64,000 nucleotides of DNA from Bifidobacterium subtile (GCF_000741775.1 NZ_JGZR01000003.1:1-64000); one strand, 5' to 3'. Positions 32,512 to 41,849 are shown, numbered from the stretch's first letter. Translations and numbers: made by a program. The notes: generated by a model from the sequence alone, not told the origin.

Positions 32512-33447
32512 ATGCAATCACGACCCGTCGAAGCGGCCACGATCGGCGACGATGGCAGGAATGACAGCGCTGACGACGCGGCCATAGTCTTCCGCAACGC
32601 CTCGATCAGACGCGGCGATCGCATCATCTGGCAGCATGGCGACTTCTCGATTCCCGCCGGATCGGTCACCGCGATCGTGGGCACGAACGGCACCGGGAAG
32701 ACCACGATGATGAACGCCGAGCTGGGACTTCTCCCGCTCGCCTCCGGTTCACTGAAGGTGCTGGGCAAGCCGGCCGGCGCGCTCAACCATCTCATCGGCT
32801 ATGTGCCGCAGAGCTACACATCCGAAATCGATTCGAACCTCACGGCCGAGCAGTCGGTGCTGCTGGGGTTGACCGGAACCCGATTCGGCATTCATCTCAT
32901 CACCAAGACGCAGCGGGCCAAGGCTTACGAGGCCATGACCTTCACCGGAATCGCGGACAAGGCAAAATATCGTCTTTCGCAGCTTTCCGGCGGTCTGCGC
33001 CAGCGCGTGGCCATCGCCCAGGCGCTGGTCTCGGATCCCAAGCTGCTCATGCTCGACGAGCCACTGGCCAACCTGGATCTGGCGAGCCAGCGCGCGACGG
33101 TGCATGTCCTGTCCAAGCTCAACCGCGAATTGGGCATGACGATCCAGGTCGTGGCCCACGATCTCAACATGCTGCTGCCGATTCTCACCGGCGCCGTGTA
33201 TCTGCTTGACGGGCACCCGCACTACGCCGCGATGAACGAGGTGCTGGATGCCGATCTGCTTACGCATCTGTACGGCACGACGGTGCAGGTCGTGACAACC
33301 CCGCAGGGCGATATGTTCGTCACTCCGAGTCCCGACGAGCCCGACAGCATCGAGCAGGACACCCACGATCCCGCGGAAGTCGCGCACTTCCACCATCACC
33401 ACGCATCGCGCAGCACCAGCCTCGGTGCCGAGGAGGAACAGGCATGA
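32512..33447 (+). CDS. Metal-type ABC transporter ATP-binding protein with His-rich tail
   Basis: About 311 residues from ATG 32512 (AAAGAGG six bases upstream; ATG 32485 is an alternative). ZnuC/TroB-type ATPase: Walker A VGTNGTGKTT, Q-loop GYVPQSY, signature LSGGLRQRVAIAQAL, Walker B LLMLDEPLANLD, switch His VVAHDL. An insertion TGTRFGIHLITKTQRAKA follows the Q-loop helix. The C-terminus carries HDPAEVAHFHHHHASR, a His-rich segment often seen in proteins that handle Zn or Ni. It overlaps the permease gene by four bases and follows the binding protein gene after about 295 bases, so it may have its own promoter. Confidence 0.88.
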   Translation: MQSRPVEAATIGDDGRNDSADDAAIVFRNASIRRGDRIIWQHGDFSIPAGSVTAIVGTNGTGKTTMMNAELGLLPLASGSLKVLGKPAGALNHLIGYVPQSYTSEIDSNLTAEQSVLLGLTGTRFGIHLITKTQRAKAYEAMTFTGIADKAKYRLSQLSGGLRQRVAIAQALVSDPKLLMLDEPLANLDLASQRATVHVLSKLNRELGMTIQVVAHDLNMLLPILTGAVYLLDGHPHYAAMNEVLDADLLTHLYGTTVQVVTTPQGDMFVTPSPDEPDSIEQDTHDPAEVAHFHHHHASRSTSLGAEEEQA

Positions 33448-34277
33448 AGGCCGTGAATTTTACATATGATCCCAATTGGGTCGAAACGCTGCGCACGTCA
33501 TTCATGACGAATGCCTTCGTCGCCGGGCTGTGCATTGCGCTGGCCGCCGGCATCATGGGGTATTTCACCATCGCCAGACACTCCACTTTCGCAGCCCATG
33601 CTTTGGCCCACATCGGCCTGCCGGGCGCGACCGGGGCGGTGCTGCTGGGCTTGCCCGTGTCGCTGGGACTTGGCGCGTTCGCCTTGGGCGGCGCCATCGT
33701 GATCGGCGCACTTGGCAAACGCGCCTCGCAGCGCGAAATCGCCACTGGCACCGTGCTCGCCTTCGCCACCGGACTGGGCCTGTTCTTCGCGCGCCTGTCC
33801 ACTTCGGCCTCGCAGCAGATGCAATCCATACTTTTCGGCTCAATTCTAACCATCACCACCGGTCAGATCATCGGGTTCGCGATATTCGATCTGCTGCTGC
33901 TCGCCGTGCTGTCGATCATTTACCGCCCGCTGCTGTTCAGCGCCCTCGACGAGCAGGTGGCCCAGGCCAAAGGCGTGCCGATCGGGCTGATGAATCTCGC
34001 GTTCATGTCCATCATGGCCGGCGTCATCACCATCGCCGTTCCAGCCGTCGGCACGCTGCTGATCTTCGCGCTGGTCATCACCCCGGCAGCCACCGCCAAC
34101 ATTCTCGCATCCTCGCCCTTCCGCGCGATGGTTCTGGCCGGAGCGCTCTGCCTGGCATCGATCTGGGGAGGGCTGCTCATCTCGGCGATGTTCCCCGCGC
34201 CGCCAAGCTTCATCATCGTAACGATATCGACTCTGCTGTGGGCCATCGCCAAACTGGCCGCCTCACTGAGACGTTGA
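33444..34277 (+). CDS. Metal-type ABC transporter permease
   Basis: 277-residue integral membrane protein of the ZnuB/TroC (ABC-3) family with eight or nine helices. Visible: FMTNAFVAGLCIALAAGIMGYFTIARHSTFAAHALAHIGLPGA near 19-62, with the family pattern RHSxFAxHALAHIGLPGA, and the coupling-helix region DEQVAQAKGVPIGLMNLAFM near 174-193 followed by VGTLLIFALVITPAATANIL. ATG overlaps the stop of the ATPase gene (ATGA). The substrate is set by the unusual binding protein, so zinc, manganese or another ligand cannot be decided. Confidence 0.9.
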   Translation: MKAVNFTYDPNWVETLRTSFMTNAFVAGLCIALAAGIMGYFTIARHSTFAAHALAHIGLPGATGAVLLGLPVSLGLGAFALGGAIVIGALGKRASQREIATGTVLAFATGLGLFFARLSTSASQQMQSILFGSILTITTGQIIGFAIFDLLLLAVLSIIYRPLLFSALDEQVAQAKGVPIGLMNLAFMSIMAGVITIAVPAVGTLLIFALVITPAATANILASSPFRAMVLAGALCLASIWGGLLISAMFPAPPSFIIVTISTLLWAIAKLAASLRR

Positions 34278-34303
34278 AGCATTCGCGCAGCCGCGCCATA
34301 TGA

Positions 34304-34389
34304 GCCATGCGCGGCACCGCGCATGGCATAAAACAGCAGCGAATAACGAAACAGGCGTTGCGCACCCCAACGGGATGCGCAACGCCTGT
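34304..34389. terminator. Two hairpins between convergent permease and carD genes
   Basis: First: GCCATGCGCGG/CCGCGCATGGC at 34304-34327. Second: ACAGGCGTTGCGCA at 34351-34364 with TGCGCAACGCCTGT at 34376-34389. One probably serves each strand. Confidence 0.75.
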
Positions 34390-34424
34390 CGCATATGCGT
34401 AAAGCCGTGTGTAGCGCGATGACG

Positions 34425-35021
34425 CTACTTCTTCTTCGCCTTCTTGCTTTCGCTCTCCAACCGGGCCAACGTCTGGAAGGCAGGCTCCTTAGGCGCTTCG
34501 GTATGATGCTTCTTGTCACCCGGCTCCGGGTCGGCGTATCCCAGGTTCACATCCAGCAGGTGCTGGGCCTCTTCCTCCTCAAGTTTCTCGGAGAGCGCAA
34601 TCTCGGAGGTGAGAATATTACGCGCCCGAGTCAGCATCCGCTTCTCCCCGGCCGAGAGCCCGTGCTCATCCACGTCACGCTGGGCGAGATCGCGCACGAC
34701 CTCGGCGATCTTGTTCACATCGCCGGTGGCGATCTTCTCGACGTTCAGCTTGTAGCGCCGCGACCAGTTCATCTCCTTCTCGATGATCGGCGTGCGCAGG
34801 ATATCGAATACCTTGGCGACCTCGTCGGCGTCGACGATGTCGCGCACGCCGACCTTCTTGGCGTTCTCGACCGGAACGTTGATGACCAGCCCGTCGGACG
34901 ACAGCACGGACAGCTGCAGGTATTCTCGAGTCACGCCCTTGACCGTGCGCTCGCTGATGGCTTCGACCTTCGCCGCGCCGTGACGCGGATAGACGACCAT
35001 ATCGCCGACCTTATACCCCAT
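34425..35021 (-). CDS. carD: CarD-family RNA polymerase-binding regulator
   Basis: 198 residues. The N-terminal RNA-polymerase-interacting domain is typical: [61 protein letters not shown]. The helical DNA-contacting part follows ([31 protein letters not shown], with the conserved Trp). The C-terminus is a Lys-rich extension ([10 protein letters not shown]). CarD stabilises the open promoter complex at rRNA and many other promoters and is essential in mycobacteria. GGAGG precedes the ATG. Divergent from glgB, with which it shares a 126-bp promoter region. Confidence 0.93.
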   Translation of the reverse strand: MGYKVGDMVVYPRHGAAKVEAISERTVKGVTREYLQLSVLSSDGLVINVPVENAKKVGVRDIVDADEVAKVFDILRTPIIEKEMNWSRRYKLNVEKIATGDVNKIAEVVRDLAQRDVDEHGLSAGEKRMLTRARNILTSEIALSEKLEEEEAQHLLDVNLGYADPEPGDKKHHTEAPKEPAFQTLARLESESKKAKKK

Positions 35022-35147
35022 GAATCCTCCGTGAAAACAGCAATAAACCTGAACAATAATGCCATGTGGGCGCGACTTGGGATAATATGCACAATTTCAT
35101 GCGACACGTCCCCGTTTTTCGCTAAAACACATGTCTATGCTTTTAGC

Positions 35148-37397
35148 ATGGCTACAGAACCAACAATCAATGATGATCACGCAGCTCTCTCCGTCGATTC
35201 AGGCAAACTCGACAGCGTGAGCAACGCGCAGTACTACAATCCGCATGAGGTGCTTGGCGCCCATATCGACGAGGACGCCGGCACGGTCACCTTCCGCCTG
35301 CTGCGCCCCTTGGCGAAGTCCGTCACCATCCTCACGCAAAACGGCGAATACGAGGCCAGTCACGAGCATAACGGCGTGTTCGTGGCGCTCGCGCCCGCAA
35401 GCGAAGTCGAAGGCCATCCGGCCGTGCCGGACTATCGCGTGCGCACCGTGTGGGCCGACGGCCAGTCCCTGATCGAAGACGACCCATACCGCTACCTGCC
35501 GATGATCGGCGAGATGGACACCTATCTGTTCGGCGAGGGGCGGCATGAACGGCTTTGGGAGGCCTTGGGCGCCCACGTGTTCCGCTTCGACGATCCGATG
35601 GGCGCCGCCGACGGCACCGCAGGCGAGCCGCTCGTCGGCACCGCGTTCACCGTCTGGGCGCCCAATGCGCGAGCCGTGCGCGTCGTAGGCAATTTCAACG
35701 CCTGGGACGGCCGCCGTCATGCTCTGCGCGAGCTCGGCTCCTCCGGCGTCTGGGAGATCTTCGTTCCCGGCGTGCAGGCTGGCGACGTGTACAAATACGA
35801 GATACTCACCAATCACGGCGGCTGGATCATGAAGGCCGACCCGATGGAGCGTTCGCACGAGATTCCGCCGAGCACCGCTTCGGTCGTGGTCGATTCCACG
35901 CATGACTGGAACGACGGACAGTGGATGGAGCATCGGCGCAACACCAATCCTCACGACGGCCCGGTGAGCATCTACGAAGTGCATGCGATGAGCTGGAACC
36001 GCGAGCTGAAGACCTACCGCGAGCTGGCGGACAAGCTGGTCGACTACGTCAGCCAGGAAGGCTTCACGCATGTGGAGTTCATGCCGCTGGCCGAGCACCC
36101 CTTCGCCGGCTCATGGGGCTACCAGGTCACGGGATACTACTCGGTCGATTCGCGCATGGGCAGCCCCGACGACTTCAAGTACCTCGTCGACCGGCTGCAT
36201 GAGGCCGGCATTGGCGTCATCATGGACTGGGTGCCGGCGCACTTCCCCAAGGACGACTTCGCGCTCGGGCGTTTCGACGGCGCGCCGCTGTACGAGGATC
36301 CGGATCCGCTGCGCGGCGAGCACCCCGACTGGGGCACCTACGTCTTCGACTTCGGCCGGCGCGAGGTGCGCAACTTCCTGGTGGCCAACGCCTGCTTCTG
36401 GCTGGACGAGTACCACATCGACGCGCTGCGCGTGGACGCCGTCTCCTCGATGCTCTACCTCGACTACAGCCGCAAGGACGGCCAATGGCGGCCGAACATC
36501 TACGGCGGGCGCGAGAACCTCGAAGCCATCGACTTCCTCAAGGAAGCTAACGCCACGGCCTACAAGAACAACCCCGGCATCATGATGATCGCCGAGGAAT
36601 CCACCGCCTACCCGGGCATCACCGCGCCGACCGACACCGGCGGGCTTGGCTTCGGGCTGAAATGGAATATGGGCTGGATGCACGACACGCTGCAGTACCT
36701 GCACGAGGAGCCGATCAACCGCCGCTGGCATCACGGCGAGATCACCTTCTCGATGGTCTATGCCTATTCGGAGCACTACGTGCTGCCGATCAGCCATGAC
36801 GAGGTCGTGTACGGCAAAGGCTCGGTCTTCGGCAAGATGCCGGGCGACGACTGGCAGCGCTACGCGGGCGTGCGTGCGCTGTTCGCCTACCAGTGGGCTC
36901 ATCCGGGCAAGAACCTGACTTTCATGGGCAACGAAATCGCGCAGCTCGGCGAGTGGAGCCAAGAGGGTTCCCTCGATTGGGGTTCGCTCGACTGGGACGG
37001 GCACCGCGGCGTGCAGCGGCTGGTCGCCGACCTGAACGCCTTGTACAAGCGCTCCCCCGCGCTGTGGAGCCAGGACTTCACGCCGGACGGATTCCAATGG
37101 CTCACCAGCGACGACGCCGACCACAACGTGCTCAGCTTCGTGCGCGTCGGCTCGCAAGGCGAGCAGATGGTGGTCGTTGTGAACTTCTCCGGCGAGGCAT
37201 GGCAGAACTACCAGGTCGCGCTGCCGAAGGGCGGCCGCTGGCATGAGGCGCTGAACACCGACGCCGAGCAGTATGGCGGATCGGGCATCGCCAACGCCGA
37301 CTTCGAGGCGGAGCCGGAAGCGTATCATTCACGCGACTGGTCGACCAGGCTCACCATTCCGGCACTGGGCGCGGTATTCTTGGAACCGGAACTGTAG
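35148..37397 (+). CDS. glgB: 1,4-alpha-glucan branching enzyme
   Basis: 749 residues from ATG 35148. It adds alpha-1,6 branches to glycogen. N-terminal extra CBM48-like domain ([34 protein letters not shown]), second CBM48 ([40 protein letters not shown]), then the GH13_9 barrel with nucleophile in [17 protein letters not shown], acid Glu in [12 protein letters not shown] and Asp in [14 protein letters not shown], and a C-terminal beta domain. No ribosome binding site; TATGCT ends seven bases before the ATG, so the message is probably leaderless. The same frame stays open upstream through the antisense of carD, which is not coding. Pairs functionally with glgX at 14-16 kb. Confidence 0.95.
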   Translation: MATEPTINDDHAALSVDSGKLDSVSNAQYYNPHEVLGAHIDEDAGTVTFRLLRPLAKSVTILTQNGEYEASHEHNGVFVALAPASEVEGHPAVPDYRVRTVWADGQSLIEDDPYRYLPMIGEMDTYLFGEGRHERLWEALGAHVFRFDDPMGAADGTAGEPLVGTAFTVWAPNARAVRVVGNFNAWDGRRHALRELGSSGVWEIFVPGVQAGDVYKYEILTNHGGWIMKADPMERSHEIPPSTASVVVDSTHDWNDGQWMEHRRNTNPHDGPVSIYEVHAMSWNRELKTYRELADKLVDYVSQEGFTHVEFMPLAEHPFAGSWGYQVTGYYSVDSRMGSPDDFKYLVDRLHEAGIGVIMDWVPAHFPKDDFALGRFDGAPLYEDPDPLRGEHPDWGTYVFDFGRREVRNFLVANACFWLDEYHIDALRVDAVSSMLYLDYSRKDGQWRPNIYGGRENLEAIDFLKEANATAYKNNPGIMMIAEESTAYPGITAPTDTGGLGFGLKWNMGWMHDTLQYLHEEPINRRWHHGEITFSMVYAYSEHYVLPISHDEVVYGKGSVFGKMPGDDWQRYAGVRALFAYQWAHPGKNLTFMGNEIAQLGEWSQEGSLDWGSLDWDGHRGVQRLVADLNALYKRSPALWSQDFTPDGFQWLTSDDADHNVLSFVRVGSQGEQMVVVVNFSGEAWQNYQVALPKGGRWHEALNTDAEQYGGSGIANADFEAEPEAYHSRDWSTRLTIPALGAVFLEPEL

Positions 37398-37412
37398 AAA
37401 GGCGGAACCTGC

Positions 37413-38153
37413 ATGCTTAACACTTCGGCACATCAGACGAGTCCTCGCACGATTTTGGTCGTCGAGGACGAGCCGGATCTGGCTACGGCCATCGCACAGC
37501 GCATCACTGCGAAAGGGTGGACCGCGCGCGTGGCCTCTGACGGCGCAAGCGCGGTACGCGCAGCCAGCCAGCTGAAACCTGATCTGGTCATCATGGATAT
37601 CATGCTGCCAGTGATGGATGGTGTCGAAGCGACCAAGCGCATCGTGGCCGAACGCCCGGTGCCCGTGCTCATGCTCACCGCCCGCGATGCCGAATCCGAC
37701 AAGGTGATGGGCCTTGGCGCAGGCGCCGACGACTATATGACCAAGCCCTTCTCCCCGCGCGAGCTGATCGCCCGGTGCGAGGCGCTGCTGCGCCGCGTGG
37801 AGCGCGCCACCATCATCGCCAAGAACCTGGAAAACGAAAAGGTGCTCGACTTCGGGTCGCTGGTCATCGACCCGAGGCAGCGCATCGTCACTATGGACGG
37901 CGAGCAGGTGCATCTGACGCCCACCGAATTCGATCTGCTGGCGACGCTGGCGCGCAAGCCGAAGTCGGTTTTCAAGCGCGAGAAGCTGCTCGAAGAGGTG
38001 TGGGACTGGCCGGACGCCTCGGGCACGCGCACCGTCGATTCGCACGTCAAGGCGCTGCGTCACAAGCTCGGCTCCGACATGATTCGCACGGCGCATGGCG
38101 TCGGCTACGCCTTCGAACCTCCGCAGGATGGCGAAGCCAGCAGCGAACGATAA
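37413..38153 (+). CDS. OmpR-family two-component response regulator
   Basis: 246 residues. Receiver domain with acidic pocket VVEDEPDL, phospho-acceptor Asp in PDLVIMDIMLPVMDG and Lys in DDYMTKPFSPREL, then a winged-helix DNA-binding domain (LTPTEFDLLATLARKPKSVFKREKLLEEVWDW, TVDSHVKALRHKLG, IRTAHGVGYAFEP). It starts 15 bases after glgB and overlaps the kinase gene by 26 bases, so the pair is cotranscribed, possibly also with glgB. Target genes unknown; a link to cell envelope or carbohydrate stress is only suggested by position. Confidence 0.93.
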   Translation: MLNTSAHQTSPRTILVVEDEPDLATAIAQRITAKGWTARVASDGASAVRAASQLKPDLVIMDIMLPVMDGVEATKRIVAERPVPVLMLTARDAESDKVMGLGAGADDYMTKPFSPRELIARCEALLRRVERATIIAKNLENEKVLDFGSLVIDPRQRIVTMDGEQVHLTPTEFDLLATLARKPKSVFKREKLLEEVWDWPDASGTRTVDSHVKALRHKLGSDMIRTAHGVGYAFEPPQDGEASSER

Positions 38154-39282
38154 GCCGAGCGCTCAATCCATGCCATGCAAATCACACGATTCCAAGTCCT
38201 TTGAACCGAAGCCCTTTGACCCCATATCCTTGCGCCGCCGCGCAAGCTCGCTGAGGACAACGGCCAGACCTATCGGACTGTTCTCCTCGCTCAAGCTCGA
38301 ACTGAGCGTGCTGATCGTCATCGCCACGGCCATCGCCTTCGTGATGGCATGGTTCCTGCTCAAAGTGGGCTTGAGCGGCTGGATCGCCATGCCGCTCACT
38401 CTGGCCGTGGCGCTGGGCATCACCTACTTCTTCTCGCGAGGCATGATCGCTCCCCTGCGCCAGATGCGCGACGCCGCCGAAAGCATGGCCGACGGCGACT
38501 ATTCCGTGCGCATCAGCATCGGCACGGACAGCAACGACGAAATCGGGCAGCTCGCGCGTTCCTTCAACGAGATGACCGAGGAGCTGCAGCACGCGGACCA
38601 GATGCGGGCCGATATGATCGCCAACGTCAGCCACGAGCTGCGCACGCCAGTCTCCGCATTGCAGGCGATGCTCGAAAACCTCGCGGACGGCGTGACCGAG
38701 GCGACGCCGGCGAATCTCGAAGCCATCCTCAACCAGACGCATCGGCTCTCCGATCTCATCGCCTTCCTGCTCGACCTCTCGCGCATGGAGGCGGGCGCGG
38801 CGAGTCTGCAGATCGAGCGGTTCGACTTCGCGGAATTCATCGACGAGACCGTGGAGCCGCTGGAAATCGCGGACGCGGGGCATGCGCACGACATCGAAGT
38901 GCGCATAGCGCCCGACATCATGATCGAAGGCGATCAGGATCGGCTGCGCCAGCTGTTCACCAACATCATCTCGAATGCGCTCAAGCATTCCGCCGACGAC
39001 ACCACCGTGCTGATCGAAGCCCACGAGGACGACGAGCTGGGCACCGTGGTGACCAATGTGGTGAACTTCGGCTCGCAGATACCCTACGAAGCCCGCTCCG
39101 ACATCTTCCGCCGCTTCGTCAAGGGCAAGACCGGTCCCGGCACCGAGTCGGGAGGCACCGGTCTGGGGCTTTCCATCGCCCGTTGGGCAGCGCAGCTGCA
39201 CGGCGGCACCGTCAAGGTCGTGGACGACACGCGCGGCGCCAATTTCGAGATCACGCTGCCGAAGTATCACACGGCGGAGTAA
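38128..39282 (+). CDS. Two-component sensor histidine kinase
   Basis: About 384 residues from ATG 38128 (a start at 38095 is also possible). Two close transmembrane segments (LSVLIVIATAIAFVMAWFLL, WIAMPLTLAVALGITYFF) with almost no outside loop, then HAMP (SRGMIAPLRQMRDAAESMADGDYSVRI), dimerisation domain with phospho-His in IANVSHELRTPVSALQAML, and an ATPase domain with N-box IISNALKHSADD and G-boxes ESGGTGLGLSIARWAAQLHGG. The short outside part suggests sensing within or at the membrane. Partner of the preceding response regulator. Confidence 0.92.
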   Translation: MAKPAANDKPSAQSMPCKSHDSKSFEPKPFDPISLRRRASSLRTTARPIGLFSSLKLELSVLIVIATAIAFVMAWFLLKVGLSGWIAMPLTLAVALGITYFFSRGMIAPLRQMRDAAESMADGDYSVRISIGTDSNDEIGQLARSFNEMTEELQHADQMRADMIANVSHELRTPVSALQAMLENLADGVTEATPANLEAILNQTHRLSDLIAFLLDLSRMEAGAASLQIERFDFAEFIDETVEPLEIADAGHAHDIEVRIAPDIMIEGDQDRLRQLFTNIISNALKHSADDTTVLIEAHEDDELGTVVTNVVNFGSQIPYEARSDIFRRFVKGKTGPGTESGGTGLGLSIARWAAQLHGGTVKVVDDTRGANFEITLPKYHTAE

Positions 39283-39321
39283 TGACCAGGAGGAACTGTC
39301 CGGGCTGTCCTTCATAATGGT

Positions 39322-39337
39322 TCGAACATATGTTCGA
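39322..39337 (+). promoter_or_regulatory. SOS box (LexA operator)
   Basis: TCGAACATATGTTCGA is a perfect 16-bp palindrome that matches the actinobacterial/Gram-positive LexA box CGAACNNNNGTTCG. It lies 17 bases before the start of the UmuD-like gene, where LexA would block its promoter. Confidence 0.88.
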
Positions 39338-39353
39338 GTTTGAAGGAGTGGCC

Positions 39354-39998
39354 ATGAGCACTGCATCCCTTGCCCGCACCGCAGCATCCGGCCGCGCCCG
39401 GCATGCCGTCAGCATTCGGCCTGCGCACGACCAGCGCGCACACGCCAAGTCTATGTGCGCTCATCCGCCTCGCACTCAGTCCTCTTTTGCTCAGCCTTCC
39501 CTCACCCATTGCGCTCGCGCCCATCGGCCTGCTGCGATTGAGCGACGCGACCGCTGCACGGCAGTGCTGGTGCGCTCCTATGCGCACCGACGGCCCACGC
39601 GACTGCCGATGGCTCTGGAATCGGTTCATGCCGGATTCCCCTCGCCTGCGCAGGATGATTTCGCCGGCGGCTTCAGCTTCGACGAACAGGTGACCGAGCA
39701 TCCCTGCGCGACCTATATCGTCACGGTGGCGGGCGATTCGATGCAGGGAGCGGGCATCTGGGATGGCGATCTGCTCGTAGTCGACCGCTCGCTCGAGGCC
39801 CGTCACGGCGACGTGGTCGTTGCGATGCTCGGCGGCGAACTCACCGTGAAACGCCTGTGGCTGCATAGCGGCAGCCCGGTGCTGCACGCCGAGAACCCGG
39901 CCTATCCCGATTTCCATCCCGAGCCGCTTGAGGATCTAACGGTTTGGGGCGTGGTCACGGGCAGCTTTCATCCGCAGGAAGGCCGTCGCCTCATCTGA
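39354..39998 (+). CDS. UmuD/LexA-type S24 peptidase-like protein, SOS controlled
   Basis: 214 residues from ATG 39354 with AAGGAG upstream. The last 130 residues are a UmuD-like S24 domain: possible self-cleavage site Ala93-Gly94 (ESVHAGFPSPAQDD), catalytic Ser129 in VAGDSMQGAGIWDGDLLVVDRS and Lys166 in GELTVKRLW. UmuD proteins usually have about 140 residues; here an Arg/Ala/His-rich extension of some 85 residues precedes the core and shows no helix-turn-helix, so it is not LexA. No umuC or other Y-family polymerase gene lies nearby. The perfect SOS box upstream supports DNA-damage induction. The 3' end overlaps comF on the other strand by 31 bases. Confidence 0.85.
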   Translation: MSTASLARTAASGRARHAVSIRPAHDQRAHAKSMCAHPPRTQSSFAQPSLTHCARAHRPAAIERRDRCTAVLVRSYAHRRPTRLPMALESVHAGFPSPAQDDFAGGFSFDEQVTEHPCATYIVTVAGDSMQGAGIWDGDLLVVDRSLEARHGDVVVAMLGGELTVKRLWLHSGSPVLHAENPAYPDFHPEPLEDLTVWGVVTGSFHPQEGRRLI

Positions 39999-40693
39999 CT
40001 GCGAGTTGGCGGCTGGGTCTGCGAAACGCCCGCTTGCGCCAGAGCGAGCGCAGTGAGGACGCCGGCGCCGCCATTTCGCAGTGCGCCGACGCATTGGCGC
40101 ATCGTGGAGCCGGTGGTGACGATGTCATCAATCAGCATCACCAGCGATCCTTCGACATTAGCGCCCCGCCGCATGACGATATGCCCGCCGACCCTGCCAG
40201 CGCGTTGCGAAGAGCCCCGCATCTCCACGGATTTGCGAGCTACGCCGCGCATCGTCAGCACCGGTGCGGCATGCGCATTGATGCCCCTCTCGCGCAGCAG
40301 CCTCGCCAGTCGCCGCGCAAGCGGAAGCATATGCCATCGCCCGCGATGCCGGACGGAACGCCGCGAAGAGGGCGCGGGCACAAGAAGAAGCTCCCGGCCG
40401 CGTACAGCCTGCTCTGCTCCGACACGCAAGGCCAATACCGCAAGCGCCTGCGCGAATGCGCGCGTGCATTCCTCGTCACCGTGGTCCTTCCACGCCAGAA
40501 TCGCCTGCCGCGCCGTGCCCTGATATGCTGCGCAGGCATATCCAAAGCCCGCTGCCTCTCCCTCAAGCGCATAACGCCTCAGGCAGTAGAAGCCGGCCTC
40601 GCACGAAGGGCATAGCACCATATCAGGCATGTCGCACCCCGCGCAGCCTCGCGGCAGCACCGCATTGAGCACCGCGCCAAGCACGCTGCGCAT
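39968..40693 (-). CDS. ComF-family phosphoribosyltransferase-like protein
   Basis: About 241 residues from ATG 40693 (a longer frame to 40762 adds an acidic start). N-terminal zinc ribbon PRGCAGCDMPDMVLCPSC, then YACAAYQGTARQAILAWKDHGD and a phosphoribosyltransferase domain with LLVPAPSSRRSVRHRGRWHMLPLARRLAR and the PRPP motif VMLIDDIVTTGSTMRQC. ComF proteins assist DNA uptake in competent bacteria and replication-fork repair; the true activity is unsettled. Convergent with the UmuD-like gene, with overlapping 3' ends. Confidence 0.87.
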   Translation of the reverse strand: MRSVLGAVLNAVLPRGCAGCDMPDMVLCPSCEAGFYCLRRYALEGEAAGFGYACAAYQGTARQAILAWKDHGDEECTRAFAQALAVLALRVGAEQAVRGRELLLVPAPSSRRSVRHRGRWHMLPLARRLARLLRERGINAHAAPVLTMRGVARKSVEMRGSSQRAGRVGGHIVMRRGANVEGSLVMLIDDIVTTGSTMRQCVGALRNGGAGVLTALALAQAGVSQTQPPTRSQMRRRPSCG

Positions 40694-40859
40694 TATACGC
40701 CGCCCAGCCGCAGCTGACGTCCGTGGGAATCCGCCATCGCCGGCATCACCATCATCATCCATGACGCGAGCCTACGCACAGCGGCACCGCCGGCGCCAGC
40801 GAAATCGGGTCATGTGGTCGAAGGCCCGGCCAAACGACACGCCAGAGGCACCGTCACCG

Positions 40860-41045
40860 CCACGCGCCGGGGAACATACGCATCAGAAAACCCTGCATTA
40901 CCCGATACTGGGCAGATCGCCGCGTTTCAACGCCCAAAACGCACGAAACCGTCCAGCAAGAACGCCAAGCTTCCTGATAGTGGTCAGATTGCCGCATTGC
41001 TAGCGCTGGAACGCGGCAATCTGACCGCTGCCTCCCGTTGCACCA
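40860..41045. repeat. Degenerate repeat pair and hairpin between comF and the HAD gene
   Basis: Two related segments, around 40898-40930 (CCCGATACTGGGCAGATCGCC) and 40970-41000 (CCTGATAGTGGTCAGATTGCC), resemble each other at about three quarters of positions. The second forms the left arm of a perfect 14-bp hairpin, GGTCAGATTGCCGC at 40982-40995 with GCGGCAATCTGACC at 41013-41026, likely the terminator of the HAD gene ending at 41046. No gene here. Confidence 0.55.
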
Positions 41046-41849
41046 TTACGACAGCCGCGCGATCAGCTCGTCGCATACTTTGAGCGTGTCGTGGGGGCCG
41101 GAGACGCGAATCGCAATCGTTCCAGCCATGGCCGCCGGATAGTCGTTGCCGTCCGGATCCATGCGATCGCCGATGTAGACGATGGCGTTTACCGGCACAT
41201 CGAGCATCGCGGCAAGCCGATTGATGGCGTAGGCCTTGTCGACGCCGCGTCGCGATACGTCAACGCTGGTGGCCCCGCCCGAGTGCACGGCAAGATGAGG
41301 GAATTCGGCAGCCAGCGTGGCGGCCAGCACGTTCTTCTTCGCATTGTCGGGGTCCCAGGCCTCTTTCTCCTCGATCGGCGCTTCCTGCCCAAGCGCGGAG
41401 AAGGTGATCTGGCTGCCGCGATCCTCGATGCGCTCGCCCCACGCGTGTTCGGCCCACAGACCCTGCTCGCGCGCATGCCGCTCGAACGCGGCGATCACGG
41501 CCTGACGGTCGTGCGCGCTGAGATCATAGGCATACTCGCGATGCCATTCGCTGCCGTTCCAGCGGTAGTATCGCGTGCCGCTGGTGGGCATCAGATGCAT
41601 GTTGTCCCTGTTGGCGCTGGCGTCAAGCATGGAAAGCACCTGGATGTCGACGAGTTCGAAGCGCCCTCCCGTAATGATGGCGACCGGTATGAGACGAGTC
41701 AGCGCAGCTATGCGCCGGGCCATCTCGGCGCTCATCGGCCTCTTGGATCGCGCCAGCGTGTTGTCGAGGTCGAAAGCGACGACTTTGGCCTTGTCCCCTA
41801 CCTCATCCATATCAAGTTCAGTCCATACCGGTACCCGGCTGACAGCCAT
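41046..41849 (-). CDS. HAD-superfamily (type IIB) sugar-phosphatase-like protein
   Basis: 267 residues. Motif I VVAFDLDNTLARSKRPM at 23-39, motif II VAIITGGR at 56-63, and the C-terminal metal site IVYIGDRMDPDGNDYPAAMAG near 222-242; the cap between is of the phosphomannomutase/Cof type (YYRWNGSEWHREYAYDLS). Such proteins remove phosphate from sugar or nucleotide monophosphates or act as eukaryote-type phosphomannomutase. GGGAGGAAG stands before the ATG. Divergent from the metallopeptidase-like gene with 76 bases between. Its nearness to envelope sugar genes fits a role with sugar phosphates, not proven. Confidence 0.82.
   Translation of the reverse strand: MAVSRVPVWTELDMDEVGDKAKVVAFDLDNTLARSKRPMSAEMARRIAALTRLIPVAIITGGRFELVDIQVLSMLDASANRDNMHLMPTSGTRYYRWNGSEWHREYAYDLSAHDRQAVIAAFERHAREQGLWAEHAWGERIEDRGSQITFSALGQEAPIEEKEAWDPDNAKKNVLAATLAAEFPHLAVHSGGATSVDVSRRGVDKAYAINRLAAMLDVPVNAIVYIGDRMDPDGNDYPAAMAGTIAIRVSGPHDTLKVCDELIARLS

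Noticed and set aside
34395-35147. Upstream in-frame extension of glgB
   Set aside because: It is antisense to carD; GlgB homologues start near the chosen ATG.
39330-39998. LexA itself
   Set aside because: The S24 core is present but there is no winged helix-turn-helix in the N-terminal part.
40860-41045. Small plus-strand gene with LPD-S/T-GQIAA repeats
   Set aside because: The repeated peptide comes from the hairpin-linked DNA repeat; no RBS and no conservation that I can see.
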